DNA of 60,089 nucleotides from Campylobacteraceae bacterium (GCA_027056485.1 JALUKQ010000109.1:1-60089); one strand, 5' to 3'. Counted from the stretch's first letter, positions 7,822 through 16,771 are shown. A program made the numbers and translations. The notes: a model not told the origin generated them from the sequence alone.

Positions 7822-8510
7822 TATTTATCTCTCTTTTTTATTTTTTCTAATAGTTGTTTTATATCACTCTCTATCATCTCTTCTGGCATGCTTCCTTCAT
7901 AGTGTGTAAAATATTTACCATTTGCAAATAGTACCATTAATGGTAATTTGAAGTTATCAACAATTCCCAATTTTTTTATAATCATTTTTTCAAATTTTTC
8001 ATTTTCATTTTGGTCTGCAGCAACAAAAAAGTGTGCTTTTTCAGATACAATTAGTTTTTTAAGTTCATTATCTTTAATATTGTCATGAACCAAAGCAGTA
8101 ATTATAAAAAGATTTTCTTTAAATTTTTTTTGTAAACTGTTAAGATGAGGGACTTCACCTCTACAGGGTGGGCACCATGTAGAAGATAAGTTAATCATTA
8201 CAATAGATTGCTTTATATTTGAAAAAGTATATACATCATTTTTCACATCTAAAGTCGTTGTTCTGTTTTTAAAGTTTTTAAAGGTAAAAGTTGAAGTAGT
8301 AGCTTTGGGTTTAGGTATTTTTTCTTCTTGCTTTACATTAGAATTAGTAACAACATTACTTATCATATTTTGGAGGATAATTGAGTTCTCTTTTTCAGGT
8401 ATAGTTATATTTATATCTGATATTTTACTCTCTTCTTTATGTTCATCGCAAGCTGTAAATAGGAAGATAATAGCTGTTAAAAGTAGATAAAATGTATTTT
8501 TTGTATTCAA
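7821..8510 (-). CDS. TlpA/ResA-like thioredoxin-fold lipoprotein
   Basis: 229 residues. The signal peptide ends in a lipobox FTAC, giving a lipidated Cys21. A linker (about 22-75) leads to a thioredoxin-like domain with the redox motif STWCPPCRGEVP (C113, C116). Such proteins are membrane-tethered periplasmic thiol-disulfide oxidoreductases, often used in cytochrome c maturation or to keep periplasmic thiols reduced. The only plausible start is TTG at 8510, which places the signal peptide correctly but has a poor ribosome site. It is coupled to ftsY by a one-base overlap, without an obvious functional link. Confidence 0.85.
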   Translation of the reverse strand: MNTKNTFYLLLTAIIFLFTACDEHKEESKISDINITIPEKENSIILQNMISNVVTNSNVKQEEKIPKPKATTSTFTFKNFKNRTTTLDVKNDVYTFSNIKQSIVMINLSSTWCPPCRGEVPHLNSLQKKFKENLFIITALVHDNIKDNELKKLIVSEKAHFFVAADQNENEKFEKMIIKKLGIVDNFKLPLMVLFANGKYFTHYEGSMPEEMIESDIKQLLEKIKKRDK

Positions 8511-8569
8511 GTACAGTCTTTATTAAGTGAATTTAAGTGATTATATCAAAAAAAAATAAAGTGTTAGAT

Positions 8570-9097
8570 ATGGATAAAAAAAGTTTTAGAAAAATTTGTT
8601 TGAATAGGCTAAAAAAGCAACAAGTCAATAATTATAAGTTAGACAAGCTTGTAATTCAGAAATTACTGTTTTTTATAAAAAAAAGTAACTCTAAAGTAAT
8701 TATGCTTTATATTCCTTTAAAAATAGAAGTTAATATATCAAGTTTAATTATTGCCCTAAGAAAAGAGAAAAAAATTGTTTTAGTACCATTTATGGAAGGT
8801 GAAAGCTTTAGCTTGGTAAAATATAGATTGCCTTTATATATAAAAAAATTTGGTGTAAAAGAACCTTCTAACTCAAACAAATATAATAATAAAATAGATT
8901 TAGCAATAGTTCCAGTTATTGGGATTGATAGTACATTTAGACGAGTAGGATTCGGTAGAGGATTTTATGATAGGTTTTTTGAAAAAAACCGTAAAAATAT
9001 AAGTACAGTTTTATTCGTGGGAAGAAAACGTTGTATCTCTTCTGAAATTATTACAGATGATTATGATGTTAAGGGTGACTCTTATATAACACCTTAA
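8570..9097 (+). CDS. fau: 5-formyltetrahydrofolate cyclo-ligase
   Basis: Converts 5-formyl-THF to 5,10-methenyl-THF using ATP, and so recycles a dead-end folate. The C-terminal signature GFGRGFYDRFF corresponds to the family's G-x-G-x-G-[FY]-YDR nucleotide-binding loop, and VPVIGID precedes it. The N-terminal basic helix (SFRKICLNRLKK) is also typical. I take ATG 8570 (175 residues). In-frame GTG codons at 8537 and 8561 would add a lysine-rich tail not usual in the family. The gene is unusually A-rich and diverges from the TlpA-like gene. Confidence 0.85.
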   Translation: MDKKSFRKICLNRLKKQQVNNYKLDKLVIQKLLFFIKKSNSKVIMLYIPLKIEVNISSLIIALRKEKKIVLVPFMEGESFSLVKYRLPLYIKKFGVKEPSNSNKYNNKIDLAIVPVIGIDSTFRRVGFGRGFYDRFFEKNRKNISTVLFVGRKRCISSEIITDDYDVKGDSYITP

Positions 9098-9121
9098 AAT
9101 AGTTTTTTTTAGAAAAAAATC

Positions 9122-9146
9122 AAGGATTTAGGCTCCTTACAAGGAG
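9122..9146 (+). promoter_or_regulatory. Mutually exclusive hairpins around the rny ribosome site
   Basis: AAGGA (9122-9126) can pair with TCCTT (9134-9138). The same CTCCTT (9133-9138) is perfectly complementary to the Shine-Dalgarno AAGGAG (9141-9146). Formation of the first hairpin would free the ribosome site. This is seen in the sequence; a regulatory role is only suggested. Confidence 0.35.
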
Positions 9147-9151
9147 AAAAA

Positions 9152-10675
9152 ATGATAGAAAATATATTGATAGCACTACTATTACCACTTCTTGGAGTGG
9201 GTATAACTTATATGGTTATGCGTAATGCTAATAAGAAACAGTTTACACATTTAGAGAGTGAAGCAAAAGCAAAAGCTTCGGCCATAGAGTATGAAGCTGA
9301 ACATCTTCTCAGTGAAGCAAAAATTCAGATAAAAGATAATGAGGTTCAACTAGAGAAAAAGTTTCAAGATAAAGTTTTGGATCTAGCAAAACAAAAAACA
9401 GAATTAGATTTAAAGTTAAAAGATTTAGAGAAGAAAGAGAAAAAGCTCTTTAAAATTAAAAAGAATATAGAGAAAAAAGAGAGTAATCTTGCTACTTTAG
9501 AAGAGAATAAAAAGAGTGAGATAGCATCAACTATAGCTGTACTTGAAAAAAGTGCAGGAATGACAAAGGATGAGGCAAAAAGAGAGCTCTTTACTCAAGT
9601 TGAAGAGCAATCTAAGGTTGAGTTAGCATTAACAATCAGAAAACATGAAAAACAAGCTGAACAAGAAGCTAAGAAAAAAGCCAACTATATTTTATCTCAA
9701 GCTGTAACTCGTTATGCTGGTGAATTTGCTGGTGAGAGACTTATTAATATTATTAATCTGCCTAGTGATGAACATAAAGGTCGTATTATAGGTAAAGAGG
9801 GAAGAAATATTAAAAGCTTGGAACAACTTCTTGGTGTGGACATTATTATTGATGAGACACCAGGAGTGATTATAGTCTCTAACTTTAACCTTTATAGACG
9901 AGCAATTGCTACCAAAACTATTGAAATTTTAGTTGAAGATGGAAGAATTCATCCTGGACGAATAGAACAGGTTCATGCAAAAGTTAAAGAGGAGTTTGAA
10001 GAGAAAATTCTAGAAGATGGTGAAAACATAGTTATAGAGTTGGGTCTTTTACCAATGCATGAGGAGTTAATGAAACTGCTTGGACGTATGAGGTATCGTG
10101 CTAGTTATGGACAAAATGCTTTGGCACATACTCTAGAGGTTGCTAAGTTGGCATCGGTTATGGCTGCAGAGATGGGTGGTGATGAGAAGTTAGCATTAAG
10201 AGCAGGGTTACTTCATGATATAGGTAAAGCATTAACGCAAGAGCATGGTGGTAATCATGTAGACTTAGGTGTTGAAGTGTGTCAAAGATATGATGAACAT
10301 CCTACTGTAATTAATGCTATATATGCTCACCATGGTCATGAAGAACCAGATGGTGTAGAGTCTGCAGCCGTATGTGCAGCTGATGCTTTAAGTGCTTCTC
10401 GTCCTGGAGCCAGAAGAGAAGTTTTAGAGAGTTTTGTTAAGCGTGTTAAAGATGTTGAAGCTATTGCACTTACTAAAAAAGGTGTTATAGATGCATATGC
10501 TATTAATGCTGGTCGTGAGATTCGTGTTTTTGTAGATGCTGGTAAGATTGATGATTCATCTATCTATTTATTATCAAAAGAGATTGCAAAAGAGATAGAG
10601 AATAAGGTACAATACCCTGGCGAAATAAAAGTCAATGTTATTCGTGAAAAACGTGAAATTCAATATGCAAGGTAA
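9152..10675 (+). CDS. rny: Ribonuclease Y
   Basis: Membrane-anchored endoribonuclease that starts mRNA decay. Order of parts: an N-terminal transmembrane helix (about 3-20), a long coiled coil rich in K/E/A (about 30-190), a KH RNA-binding domain with GKEGRNIKS (from residue 214), and an HD phosphohydrolase domain with LLHDIGKA (H355-D356). A C-terminal region completes the 507 residues, close to the usual 510-520. ACAAGGAG precedes the ATG. A cyclophilin gene follows after 3 bp and cmoB overlaps that, so the three are one operon. Confidence 0.97.
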   Translation: MIENILIALLLPLLGVGITYMVMRNANKKQFTHLESEAKAKASAIEYEAEHLLSEAKIQIKDNEVQLEKKFQDKVLDLAKQKTELDLKLKDLEKKEKKLFKIKKNIEKKESNLATLEENKKSEIASTIAVLEKSAGMTKDEAKRELFTQVEEQSKVELALTIRKHEKQAEQEAKKKANYILSQAVTRYAGEFAGERLINIINLPSDEHKGRIIGKEGRNIKSLEQLLGVDIIIDETPGVIIVSNFNLYRRAIATKTIEILVEDGRIHPGRIEQVHAKVKEEFEEKILEDGENIVIELGLLPMHEELMKLLGRMRYRASYGQNALAHTLEVAKLASVMAAEMGGDEKLALRAGLLHDIGKALTQEHGGNHVDLGVEVCQRYDEHPTVINAIYAHHGHEEPDGVESAAVCAADALSASRPGARREVLESFVKRVKDVEAIALTKKGVIDAYAINAGREIRVFVDAGKIDDSSIYLLSKEIAKEIENKVQYPGEIKVNVIREKREIQYAR

Positions 10676-10678
10676 GAA

Positions 10679-11293
10679 ATGAAAAGAACAACAGCAACAC
10701 TACTTATGTTAGGTCTATTAATTACAGGATGTAATGCGAAAGATGCAAGAGATATTAATGCTACCAAAAAAGTAGAAGCTCTAGCAGTAGATTCAAATGT
10801 AACAACTGATAAGAAAAATAGTAAAAATATAGTCGTATTAGAGACAAATCAAGGGACAATTGAGTTAAAAATGTTTCCAGATATAGCTCCATTGGCTGTT
10901 GAAAACTTTACAACACATGCTGCTAATGGCTATTATGATGGATTGATTTTCCATAGAGTTATTAAAGATTTTATGATTCAAGGTGGTGACCCTACAGGAA
11001 CAGGAACAGGAGGAACATCTATTTGGAATAAAGAGTTTGTCAATGAGTATGGTGCGAATGTTGTTTTTGATAAACCATTTATGTTGGCAATGGCAAACCA
11101 TGGACCAAATACAAATGGTAGTCAATTTTTTATTACAACAAAAGCAACTCCTTGGTTAAATGGTGGTTATACTATTTTTGGTGAAGTAGTTTCAGGGCAA
11201 GATGTTGTGACAAAAATTGAAAACAGTAAAACAGCTACGGCTGATAGACCTGTAAGTGAGCAGAAAATTATTAAGGTTTATGTTAAGAAATAA
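10679..11293 (+). CDS. Cyclophilin-type peptidyl-prolyl isomerase, lipoprotein
   Basis: 204 residues. The signal peptide has lipobox LITGC, so the protein is probably anchored to a membrane facing the periplasm. After a short linker comes a complete cyclophilin domain (about 50-203): FHRVIKDFMIQGGDP, with the catalytic arginine in FHRV, the glycine-rich GTGTGG loop, and MANHGPNTNGSQFFIT. It would speed proline isomerisation during envelope protein folding. The gene lies between rny and cmoB with almost no spacing. The lipobox distinguishes it from cytoplasmic PpiB. Confidence 0.93.
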   Translation: MKRTTATLLMLGLLITGCNAKDARDINATKKVEALAVDSNVTTDKKNSKNIVVLETNQGTIELKMFPDIAPLAVENFTTHAANGYYDGLIFHRVIKDFMIQGGDPTGTGTGGTSIWNKEFVNEYGANVVFDKPFMLAMANHGPNTNGSQFFITTKATPWLNGGYTIFGEVVSGQDVVTKIENSKTATADRPVSEQKIIKVYVKK

Positions 11294-12216
11294 TGCAAAA
11301 AGTTGACCTTAATATTCTACGTCAAGAACGTATAAAGTGTCTTGATTGGAAAAATATAAAACCCTATTGGGAGGCTATTTTAGCTCTTCCAACTCCTAAA
11401 AATGTCCAAATCAAGCTTGGTGATACTGTTGAGATGTTGCCTGATAATATGACAGACGAAGATGAAGAAAGTATTTATAGTACTGCAAAGTTGATGCATC
11501 CTTGGAGAAAAGGACCTTTTCAAGTCTCTAAAACTTTTATTGACAGTGAATGGAAAAGTAATTTAAAATATGATTTACTTCGTCCCCATTTTAATTTAAA
11601 AGATAAAGTTGTAGGTGATATAGGATGTAACAATGGCTATTATCTTTTTAAAATGATGGAAGATAAGCCAAAAAGATTAATTGGTTTTGATCCTTCAGCT
11701 GTAACTTACTGTCAGTTCAAGTTTTTAGACCATTTTATACAGAGTGGCATAACCTATGAACTTTTAGGTGTAGAACATCTAGAGTACTATGAGCATAAAT
11801 TTGATACTTTGTTTTGTTTAGGTGTACTCTATCATAGAGCTGACCCTATTGGTATGTTAAAGTCTATTTTTAAGGGTTTAAATGATAATGGAGAGCTAAT
11901 TCTAGATACATTTATGATAGATGGTGAAGATGATATCTGTTTAACACCTCGTGATCGTTACTCTAAAATGGGTAATATCTACTTTATACCAACAGTAAAT
12001 GCCTTGAAAAATTGGTGTTTTAGAGCTGGATTTAAAGAGTTTGAAGTTTTAGATATAGTTAAGACAGAATCTACAGAACAACGAAAAACAGAATGGATTA
12101 ATACCCAATCCTTAAATGATTTTTTAGATGAAAATGACCAAAATAAAACAGTTGAGGGGTATCCCGCACCCAAGAGAGTCTATATTAAGGTTAAAAAGGT
12201 AAAGAAAATAGATTAA
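11293..12216 (+). CDS. cmoB: tRNA U34 carboxymethyltransferase
   Basis: Uses carboxy-SAM to turn 5-hydroxyuridine-34 into 5-carboxymethoxyuridine in the wobble position of several tRNAs. The 307 residues include an N-terminal family-specific part (WKNIKPYWEAILALP, LMPHPWRKGPF-like region) and a Rossmann methyltransferase core with GDIGCNNGYY (SAM motif I) and LFCLGVLYHRADP. The ATG overlaps the cyclophilin stop (TAATG). The carboxy-SAM synthase cmoA, its usual partner, is not in this window. Confidence 0.93.
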   Translation: MQKVDLNILRQERIKCLDWKNIKPYWEAILALPTPKNVQIKLGDTVEMLPDNMTDEDEESIYSTAKLMHPWRKGPFQVSKTFIDSEWKSNLKYDLLRPHFNLKDKVVGDIGCNNGYYLFKMMEDKPKRLIGFDPSAVTYCQFKFLDHFIQSGITYELLGVEHLEYYEHKFDTLFCLGVLYHRADPIGMLKSIFKGLNDNGELILDTFMIDGEDDICLTPRDRYSKMGNIYFIPTVNALKNWCFRAGFKEFEVLDIVKTESTEQRKTEWINTQSLNDFLDENDQNKTVEGYPAPKRVYIKVKKVKKID

Positions 12217-12399
12217 TTTGAAGATTTATTTTCAAACAGATAAAAAATAAGGTATAATTAACAAATAAAAAATATTCAAGAATTAATCATATTGACCTTT
12301 TGAAAATATAAAAAAAAAATTTAAATTTTATTTATTATTATTAAGCAAGTATATTTTTGATATAACCTTAGAATATAATAGATAATGATTAGGATAACA

Positions 12400-13065
12400 A
12401 TGAGAATATTAACCATTGGTTTTGATGATGAGTTTGTAAAAGAGCTAGAAGTCGAATTAGAAAAATATTTTATTTGTATAGTAGATTCAGCTAGAGACTT
12501 GTATGACGCTACAAATTTTACAGATTTCAGACACTATGAGCTTATAATAATAGTAGATGAGGGTGAACGATATACACTAGAAAAATATAGTAATGAAGTC
12601 AAAAAGAAAAAAAGAGAAACAAAAATTATAGTTTTAACTGATAATAATAAAAATCAAATATCTCTTTTTGGCTTAGGTGTAGATGATGTTATTGCTGAGT
12701 TTATTGACTCAGCAGAACTTATAGCTGCAAGAGTACTTTCAAATATGAGAAAATTATTTGGAACGCAGATTGATGTTGGTAAATTGGTTATAGATATTAC
12801 TAACAAAAAAATAGAATATGATGATAAAATAGTATCATTAAATGGTAAGACATTTGATATACTGGCATACTTGGCACTGAGAGAAGATAGAGTATTTTCT
12901 AAAGATGAAATTATTAATGCACTTTGGGAAGAACCAGAGTATGTGAGTGATAACACTGTTGAAGTTGCTATTAATCAGATTAGAAAGAGACTTAAGAGTA
13001 TTTTGGGTTTTCAGGTAATTCACACTGTAAGAAGACGTGGATATAAATTTTCTTATGAAAAGTAG
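12400..13065 (+). CDS. hsrA: HsrA-type orphan response regulator (atypical receiver)
   Basis: OmpR/PhoB-architecture regulator of 221 residues. The C-terminal winged helix (about 125-220) contains ALWEEPEYVSDNTVEVAINQ and VIHTVRRRGYKF, closely matching Helicobacter pylori HP1043/HsrA, an essential homeostatic regulator. The receiver domain is degenerate. Where the phosphoacceptor Asp belongs, the strand reads YELIIIVDEG, with Val at the site and Asp one place later, the same pattern as DLVMVSD in HP1043. Phosphorylation-independent control is therefore likely. I chose ATG 12400 because AGGATAACA precedes it; the frame extends 15 nt upstream. No kinase adjoins it. The TAG stop is part of a REP-like hairpin. 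Confidence 0.8.
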   Translation: MRILTIGFDDEFVKELEVELEKYFICIVDSARDLYDATNFTDFRHYELIIIVDEGERYTLEKYSNEVKKKKRETKIIVLTDNNKNQISLFGLGVDDVIAEFIDSAELIAARVLSNMRKLFGTQIDVGKLVIDITNKKIEYDDKIVSLNGKTFDILAYLALREDRVFSKDEIINALWEEPEYVSDNTVEVAINQIRKRLKSILGFQVIHTVRRRGYKFSYEK

Positions 13066-13157
13066 GGTGTAGTCCCCGACTACACCGTTAAAATTAAATT
13101 TAACTTTTTATAAATTTCAATTATTATAACACGGTGTAGTCAGGGACTACACCCTAC
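13062..13157. repeat. Inverted pair of GTAG-led REP-like hairpins (BIME-like)
   Basis: The unit at 13062-13087 begins GTAGG and folds as GGTGTAGTC-CCC-GACTACACC. The unit at 13132-13157 is its near-exact inverse with loop AGG in place of CCC. A 44-bp AT-rich core lies between them. The pair sits between convergent hsrA and the hydrolase gene and probably terminates both. The TAG of the first unit is the stop codon of hsrA. The same arrangement recurs at 53716-53812. Confidence 0.85.
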
Positions 13158-13158
13158 G

Positions 13159-13761
13159 TTAATTATTCTTTACGTAATCTAACCACATAGGCATTCCTTT
13201 TTGTTCTTGTTTGAGCGTTGTACTCATGCCATGACCAGGATAAACCGTAAAATCTCCCTCTATTTTCATGGCTTTTTCTAAACTTTTTGCCATATCATCT
13301 CCTGAAGAGAAAGGGAAGTCCCATCTTCCTATTGATTGTTGAAATAAGAAGTCTCCTGAAAACCATACATCTTCTATTTCTATAATAGAGTTACCTGGTG
13401 TATGTCCAGGGAAATGACGATATTGAATTTTAATACCCTCTATAGTAAGCTCTTCATCACCATTAACCAGTACATCTGCTTGACTACTGGGTGGATTTTG
13501 ACCAAGAACACATTTTTCTAACATGAATGCGTCATCTTTTGATATATAGAGTGGTATTTTTAATTTCTCTTTTAATTCTGCATTTGACCATACATGGTCG
13601 TAGTGTCCATGTGTATTTAGTATTGCAACTGGATTTGTCGTATTATTGAGTACCCATGATGTTGCACCTATACCTGGGTCAATAATTAAGTCTTTATTGT
13701 CTATTGTAACAATATAGCAGTTTGTTTGGGTTTGACCCATAGGTTGAATTTTAATTTCCAT
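13159..13761 (-). CDS. Metallo-beta-lactamase-fold hydrolase (glyoxalase II-like)
   Basis: 200 residues with the full metal-binding set: THGHYDHVW (HxHxDH), FPGHTPG, the bridging Asp in WFSGDFLF, and the final His in VYPGHG. The short length and the NCYIV...LIIDPG start place it with YcbL/GloB-type thioester hydrolases, probably cytoplasmic. The exact substrate is not shown by the sequence; hydroxyacylglutathione or another thioester is likely. It diverges from the DUF455 gene, with 27 bp between the start codons, so their promoters overlap. Confidence 0.88.
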   Translation of the reverse strand: MEIKIQPMGQTQTNCYIVTIDNKDLIIDPGIGATSWVLNNTTNPVAILNTHGHYDHVWSNAELKEKLKIPLYISKDDAFMLEKCVLGQNPPSSQADVLVNGDEELTIEGIKIQYRHFPGHTPGNSIIEIEDVWFSGDFLFQQSIGRWDFPFSSGDDMAKSLEKAMKIEGDFTVYPGHGMSTTLKQEQKGMPMWLDYVKNN

Positions 13762-13788
13762 TGATTCGCCTTTTGGTATAATATTGCT

Positions 13789-14604
13789 ATGAAACTATAT
13801 AAAATTTTAGAAGAAGCCATTACAAGTGATTGTATTGAGACTAAAGAAAAACTGACACAGCAATGTTTTGAGTATTGTAGCCAAAATGAGTTTATATCTT
13901 CTGAAGGTTTTAAACCTCTTTTATTTGATGAACCATCTTATATAAACAGATGTAAAATCGTTAATCCTAAAGAGTTAAAAGCAAGAAAAGATTTTGATAA
14001 GCCAGAAGGATTAGCAACCTTAGTACATGCTATAGCACATATAGAGTACTCAGCTATAGATTTAGCATTAGATGCTGTTTATCGCTACCCTAAAATGCCA
14101 CAACGTTTTAAACTAGATTGGTTAGAAGTTGCATTAGATGAAGTTAGACACTATCAGATGCTTGAAGAGTTATTACATGATTTGGGTTTTAAATATGGAG
14201 ATTTCCCTGTTCATTGTGGACTTTTTGATGCTGCCAAATATACGGCAGATAATATACTTGATAGAATGGCAATAATTCCCAGATATCATGAAGCCAGTGG
14301 ATTGGATGTTAACCCACAAATTAGTAAAAAACTTGATAACAAGCGAAAACTTCTTCCCGTTAAAAAATTAATTAAAATTCTTAAAATTATTTATGATGAA
14401 GAAATTATTCATGTTAATAAAGGTGATTATTGGTTTAAATATATTTGTGAAATAGAAAACTTAGACATATCAATTTATTTTAATATTTTAGAAAAATATA
14501 AATTACTAGAGAAGCATAGACCCCATATTAACGTTGCTGCACGTCAAAAAGCTGGTTTCACATGTGATGAATTAAGAAAGCTTGGGGATGCAGAATGTAA
14601 CTAA
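13789..14604 (+). CDS. DUF455 family ferritin-like protein
   Basis: 271 residues matching the DUF455 pattern: FDKPEGLATLVHAIAHIEYS, with an early carboxylate and His pair, then LDWLEVALDEVRHYQMLEEL. The E-x2-H-type helices (HIEYSAIDLALD; DEVRHYQML) look like a di-iron four-helix bundle, and a later DEEIIHVNKGD helix could add ligands. The family is annotated as ferritin-like and its reaction is not established. The protein is cytoplasmic, with no signal peptide. Its 3' part is markedly more A/T-rich than its first half. Confidence 0.82.
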   Translation: MKLYKILEEAITSDCIETKEKLTQQCFEYCSQNEFISSEGFKPLLFDEPSYINRCKIVNPKELKARKDFDKPEGLATLVHAIAHIEYSAIDLALDAVYRYPKMPQRFKLDWLEVALDEVRHYQMLEELLHDLGFKYGDFPVHCGLFDAAKYTADNILDRMAIIPRYHEASGLDVNPQISKKLDNKRKLLPVKKLIKILKIIYDEEIIHVNKGDYWFKYICEIENLDISIYFNILEKYKLLEKHRPHINVAARQKAGFTCDELRKLGDAECN

Positions 14605-14699
14605 TAAAAAAAAACATAATAAATTATATAGTGTTTCAAATAACTTTTAAAGATAAAAGAGTATAATAATCTTATAAAATTAAATAAAAAGTGGAAATA

Positions 14700-15836
14700 A
14701 TGCAAAATAAAATAGAATTTTATAAACCGTCAATACAGAGCAATACAAAGCAGTATATAGATGATGTTTTAAATTTTTCAGATAACTCAAAAGTTGAAAA
14801 GCTTGAAAAATCATTTACTGAATTCATTGGTTGTGAATATGCACTAGCAACAACCAGTGGAACAGCAGCATTGCATTTAGCTATGTGTGCTTTAGATTTT
14901 AAAAGAGGTGATAAAGTAATCTGTAGTATAAATGTTTTTCCATCTGTACCTCAAGCCGTTCGTCATTTTGATGCTGAACCAATCTTTGTGGATATAGAGA
15001 GTAAGAATTATACTATTGATTTAGGGAAACTTGAAAAAGCCTTGGAAAAAAATCAAAGTAAGAAATTAAAAGCAATTATTGTTAATCATATGGCAGGACA
15101 TTTGGTTGACTTAGAGAGAGTATATGAGCTTGCAAAGCAGTATAACGTAAAAGTTATAGAAGATGCCTCTAATGCAATGGGTGCTAAATATAAAGGGAAT
15201 TATATTGGAAATACAGGATCCGATATTACTGTATTTTCTTTTGCACCACACTTATGCAGTTCATTAACCAATGGTGGTATGTTGGTGACCAATGATGAGC
15301 AAACATATAAGCAGGCACAGCTATTAGGCTTTCATGGTATGGAAGGTAGATTATGTGATAGTTATGGTAATGTTAACTACATATATGATGTTGTAAATAT
15401 AGGATGGAAGTACGACCTAAGTCAGTTAGAAGCAGCTTACTGTTTGGCTGATTTTGAGGCACTTGATGCAAGTATTGAAAGAAGAAGAGAAATAGCATCT
15501 ATGTACTCTAAGCACCTTGAAAATGTTAAGCATGTAAAGTTGCCATCTGTAGATGAAGATGATATTTCAACACAATATATAGTTGAAATTGATAAGAATA
15601 GAGATCATTTTGTAAATGAGTTAAAAAAAGAGGGTGTAACAATCTCTGTTCATTATATGCCTTTACATTTAACTCAGTACTATAAGCAAAAGTACTCTAT
15701 GAAAGTATTTGATTATTCAGTAGCATTAGGTGCATTTCAAAGAGTAATGTCCTTACCTATGTACGCTTCATTAACAGATGAAGAGGTGCTTCGTGTATGT
15801 GATGCTATTAAAAAAGTAGCTGATGAACATATTTAA
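14700..15836 (+). CDS. DegT/DnrJ/EryC1-fold protein lacking the PLP lysine
   Basis: 378 residues with the fold of sugar aminotransferases. The phosphate-binding loop TTSGTAALHLAM, the cofactor Asp in EDASNAMGA, and C-terminal QLEAAYCL and LPMY motifs are all present. The segment that normally reads SFHxxKxITTxEGG reads SFAPHLCSSLTNGG here. The Schiff-base lysine is replaced by Leu185, with His184 beside it. A normal transaminase is therefore unlikely. It may be a sugar dehydratase-like relative (ColD uses His at the lysine site), or have a structural role. I prefer ATG 14700 (GTGGA upstream) over GTG 14691. The stop overlaps the lpxK start. Confidence 0.85.
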   Translation: MQNKIEFYKPSIQSNTKQYIDDVLNFSDNSKVEKLEKSFTEFIGCEYALATTSGTAALHLAMCALDFKRGDKVICSINVFPSVPQAVRHFDAEPIFVDIESKNYTIDLGKLEKALEKNQSKKLKAIIVNHMAGHLVDLERVYELAKQYNVKVIEDASNAMGAKYKGNYIGNTGSDITVFSFAPHLCSSLTNGGMLVTNDEQTYKQAQLLGFHGMEGRLCDSYGNVNYIYDVVNIGWKYDLSQLEAAYCLADFEALDASIERRREIASMYSKHLENVKHVKLPSVDEDDISTQYIVEIDKNRDHFVNELKKEGVTISVHYMPLHLTQYYKQKYSMKVFDYSVALGAFQRVMSLPMYASLTDEEVLRVCDAIKKVADEHI

Positions 15837-16771
15837 TGTCCTTTCGTAGCTATGTGGTCTCTTTCTTTGAGAGACTATTTTTTAAGCCTAGTCTTTTTGA
15901 CTGGCTTTTAATCCTTCTTTTTTCTCCTCTATCTTTACTCTATGCCTTTGTTATGTTAATCAGGCGAGTAATAACTCCTAAAAAATCTTATTCTATACCT
16001 ATTGTAAGTATTGGTAATCTAACTGTTGGTGGTAGTGGTAAAACACCATTTGTTATAGCTTTAGCAGGTCGATATAAAGATGTTGCTGTTATCTCAAGAG
16101 GATATGGTAGAGAGAGTAAAGGTTTAGTAGAAGTGTCACGAAAAGGTCAAATTTTAACAGATGTATATTCTTCAGGAGATGAGCCTATGCTTATGGCAAT
16201 ATCACTCCCTAATGCATCAGTTATGGTTAGTGAAAATCGTGAAATTGCTATTGAATTAGCTATAGAGCAGGGTGCAAAAGTTATATTTTTAGATGATGGT
16301 TTTAATAGAGTTAATATTGAAAAATATGATATCTTGCTTTTTCCAGAGAAAATACCTAATTATATGTCCTTTCCAATAGGTCCTTTTCGTGAGTTTTACC
16401 TATCAAAGCACTTTTCTAATATAAACTTATATGAAAATAGAGATTTCAAAAGAGTAGTAGAAATTGATAATCCAACAGAAAAAATGTTGCTAGTGACAGC
16501 AATTTCAAATCCAGAGAGACTTGAGCCTTTTTTACCTAAAGGTGTAGTAGAAAAGTATTATTTGGAGGATCATGCCTATTTTGAAGAGGAGAAACTTAAA
16601 GAAAAACTTTTAATTTCTTCTGCTATATCTTTACTTGTAACTGAAAAAGATAAAGTAAAAATGAAAGGCTTTAAGTTACCCCTATCGGTTATGCAGTTAA
16701 AATTACAAATCAAAAATGAGATGTTAGAAAAAGTAGACAGATATATTGGAGAATATGAAAATGAAAAATAA
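15836..16771 (+). CDS. lpxK: Tetraacyldisaccharide 4'-kinase
   Basis: Phosphorylates the 4' position of the lipid A precursor at the inner membrane. 311 residues. An N-terminal membrane-associated helix (about 22-44, WLLILLFSPLSLLYAFVML) is followed by GNLTVGGSGKTPF with the P-loop at 65-70, and later LDDGFN, the family's DDGxQ/N motif. The ATG overlaps the preceding gene's stop (TAATG). The 3' end overlaps argB by 11 bp. The coupling to a DegT-fold gene suggests that gene also works on envelope sugars. Confidence 0.95.
   Translation: MSFRSYVVSFFERLFFKPSLFDWLLILLFSPLSLLYAFVMLIRRVITPKKSYSIPIVSIGNLTVGGSGKTPFVIALAGRYKDVAVISRGYGRESKGLVEVSRKGQILTDVYSSGDEPMLMAISLPNASVMVSENREIAIELAIEQGAKVIFLDDGFNRVNIEKYDILLFPEKIPNYMSFPIGPFREFYLSKHFSNINLYENRDFKRVVEIDNPTEKMLLVTAISNPERLEPFLPKGVVEKYYLEDHAYFEEEKLKEKLLISSAISLLVTEKDKVKMKGFKLPLSVMQLKLQIKNEMLEKVDRYIGEYENEK

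Noticed and set aside
14691-14699. GTG 14691 as the start of the DegT-fold gene
   Set aside because: The GTGGA here is better used as the ribosome site of ATG 14700; no other site precedes the GTG.
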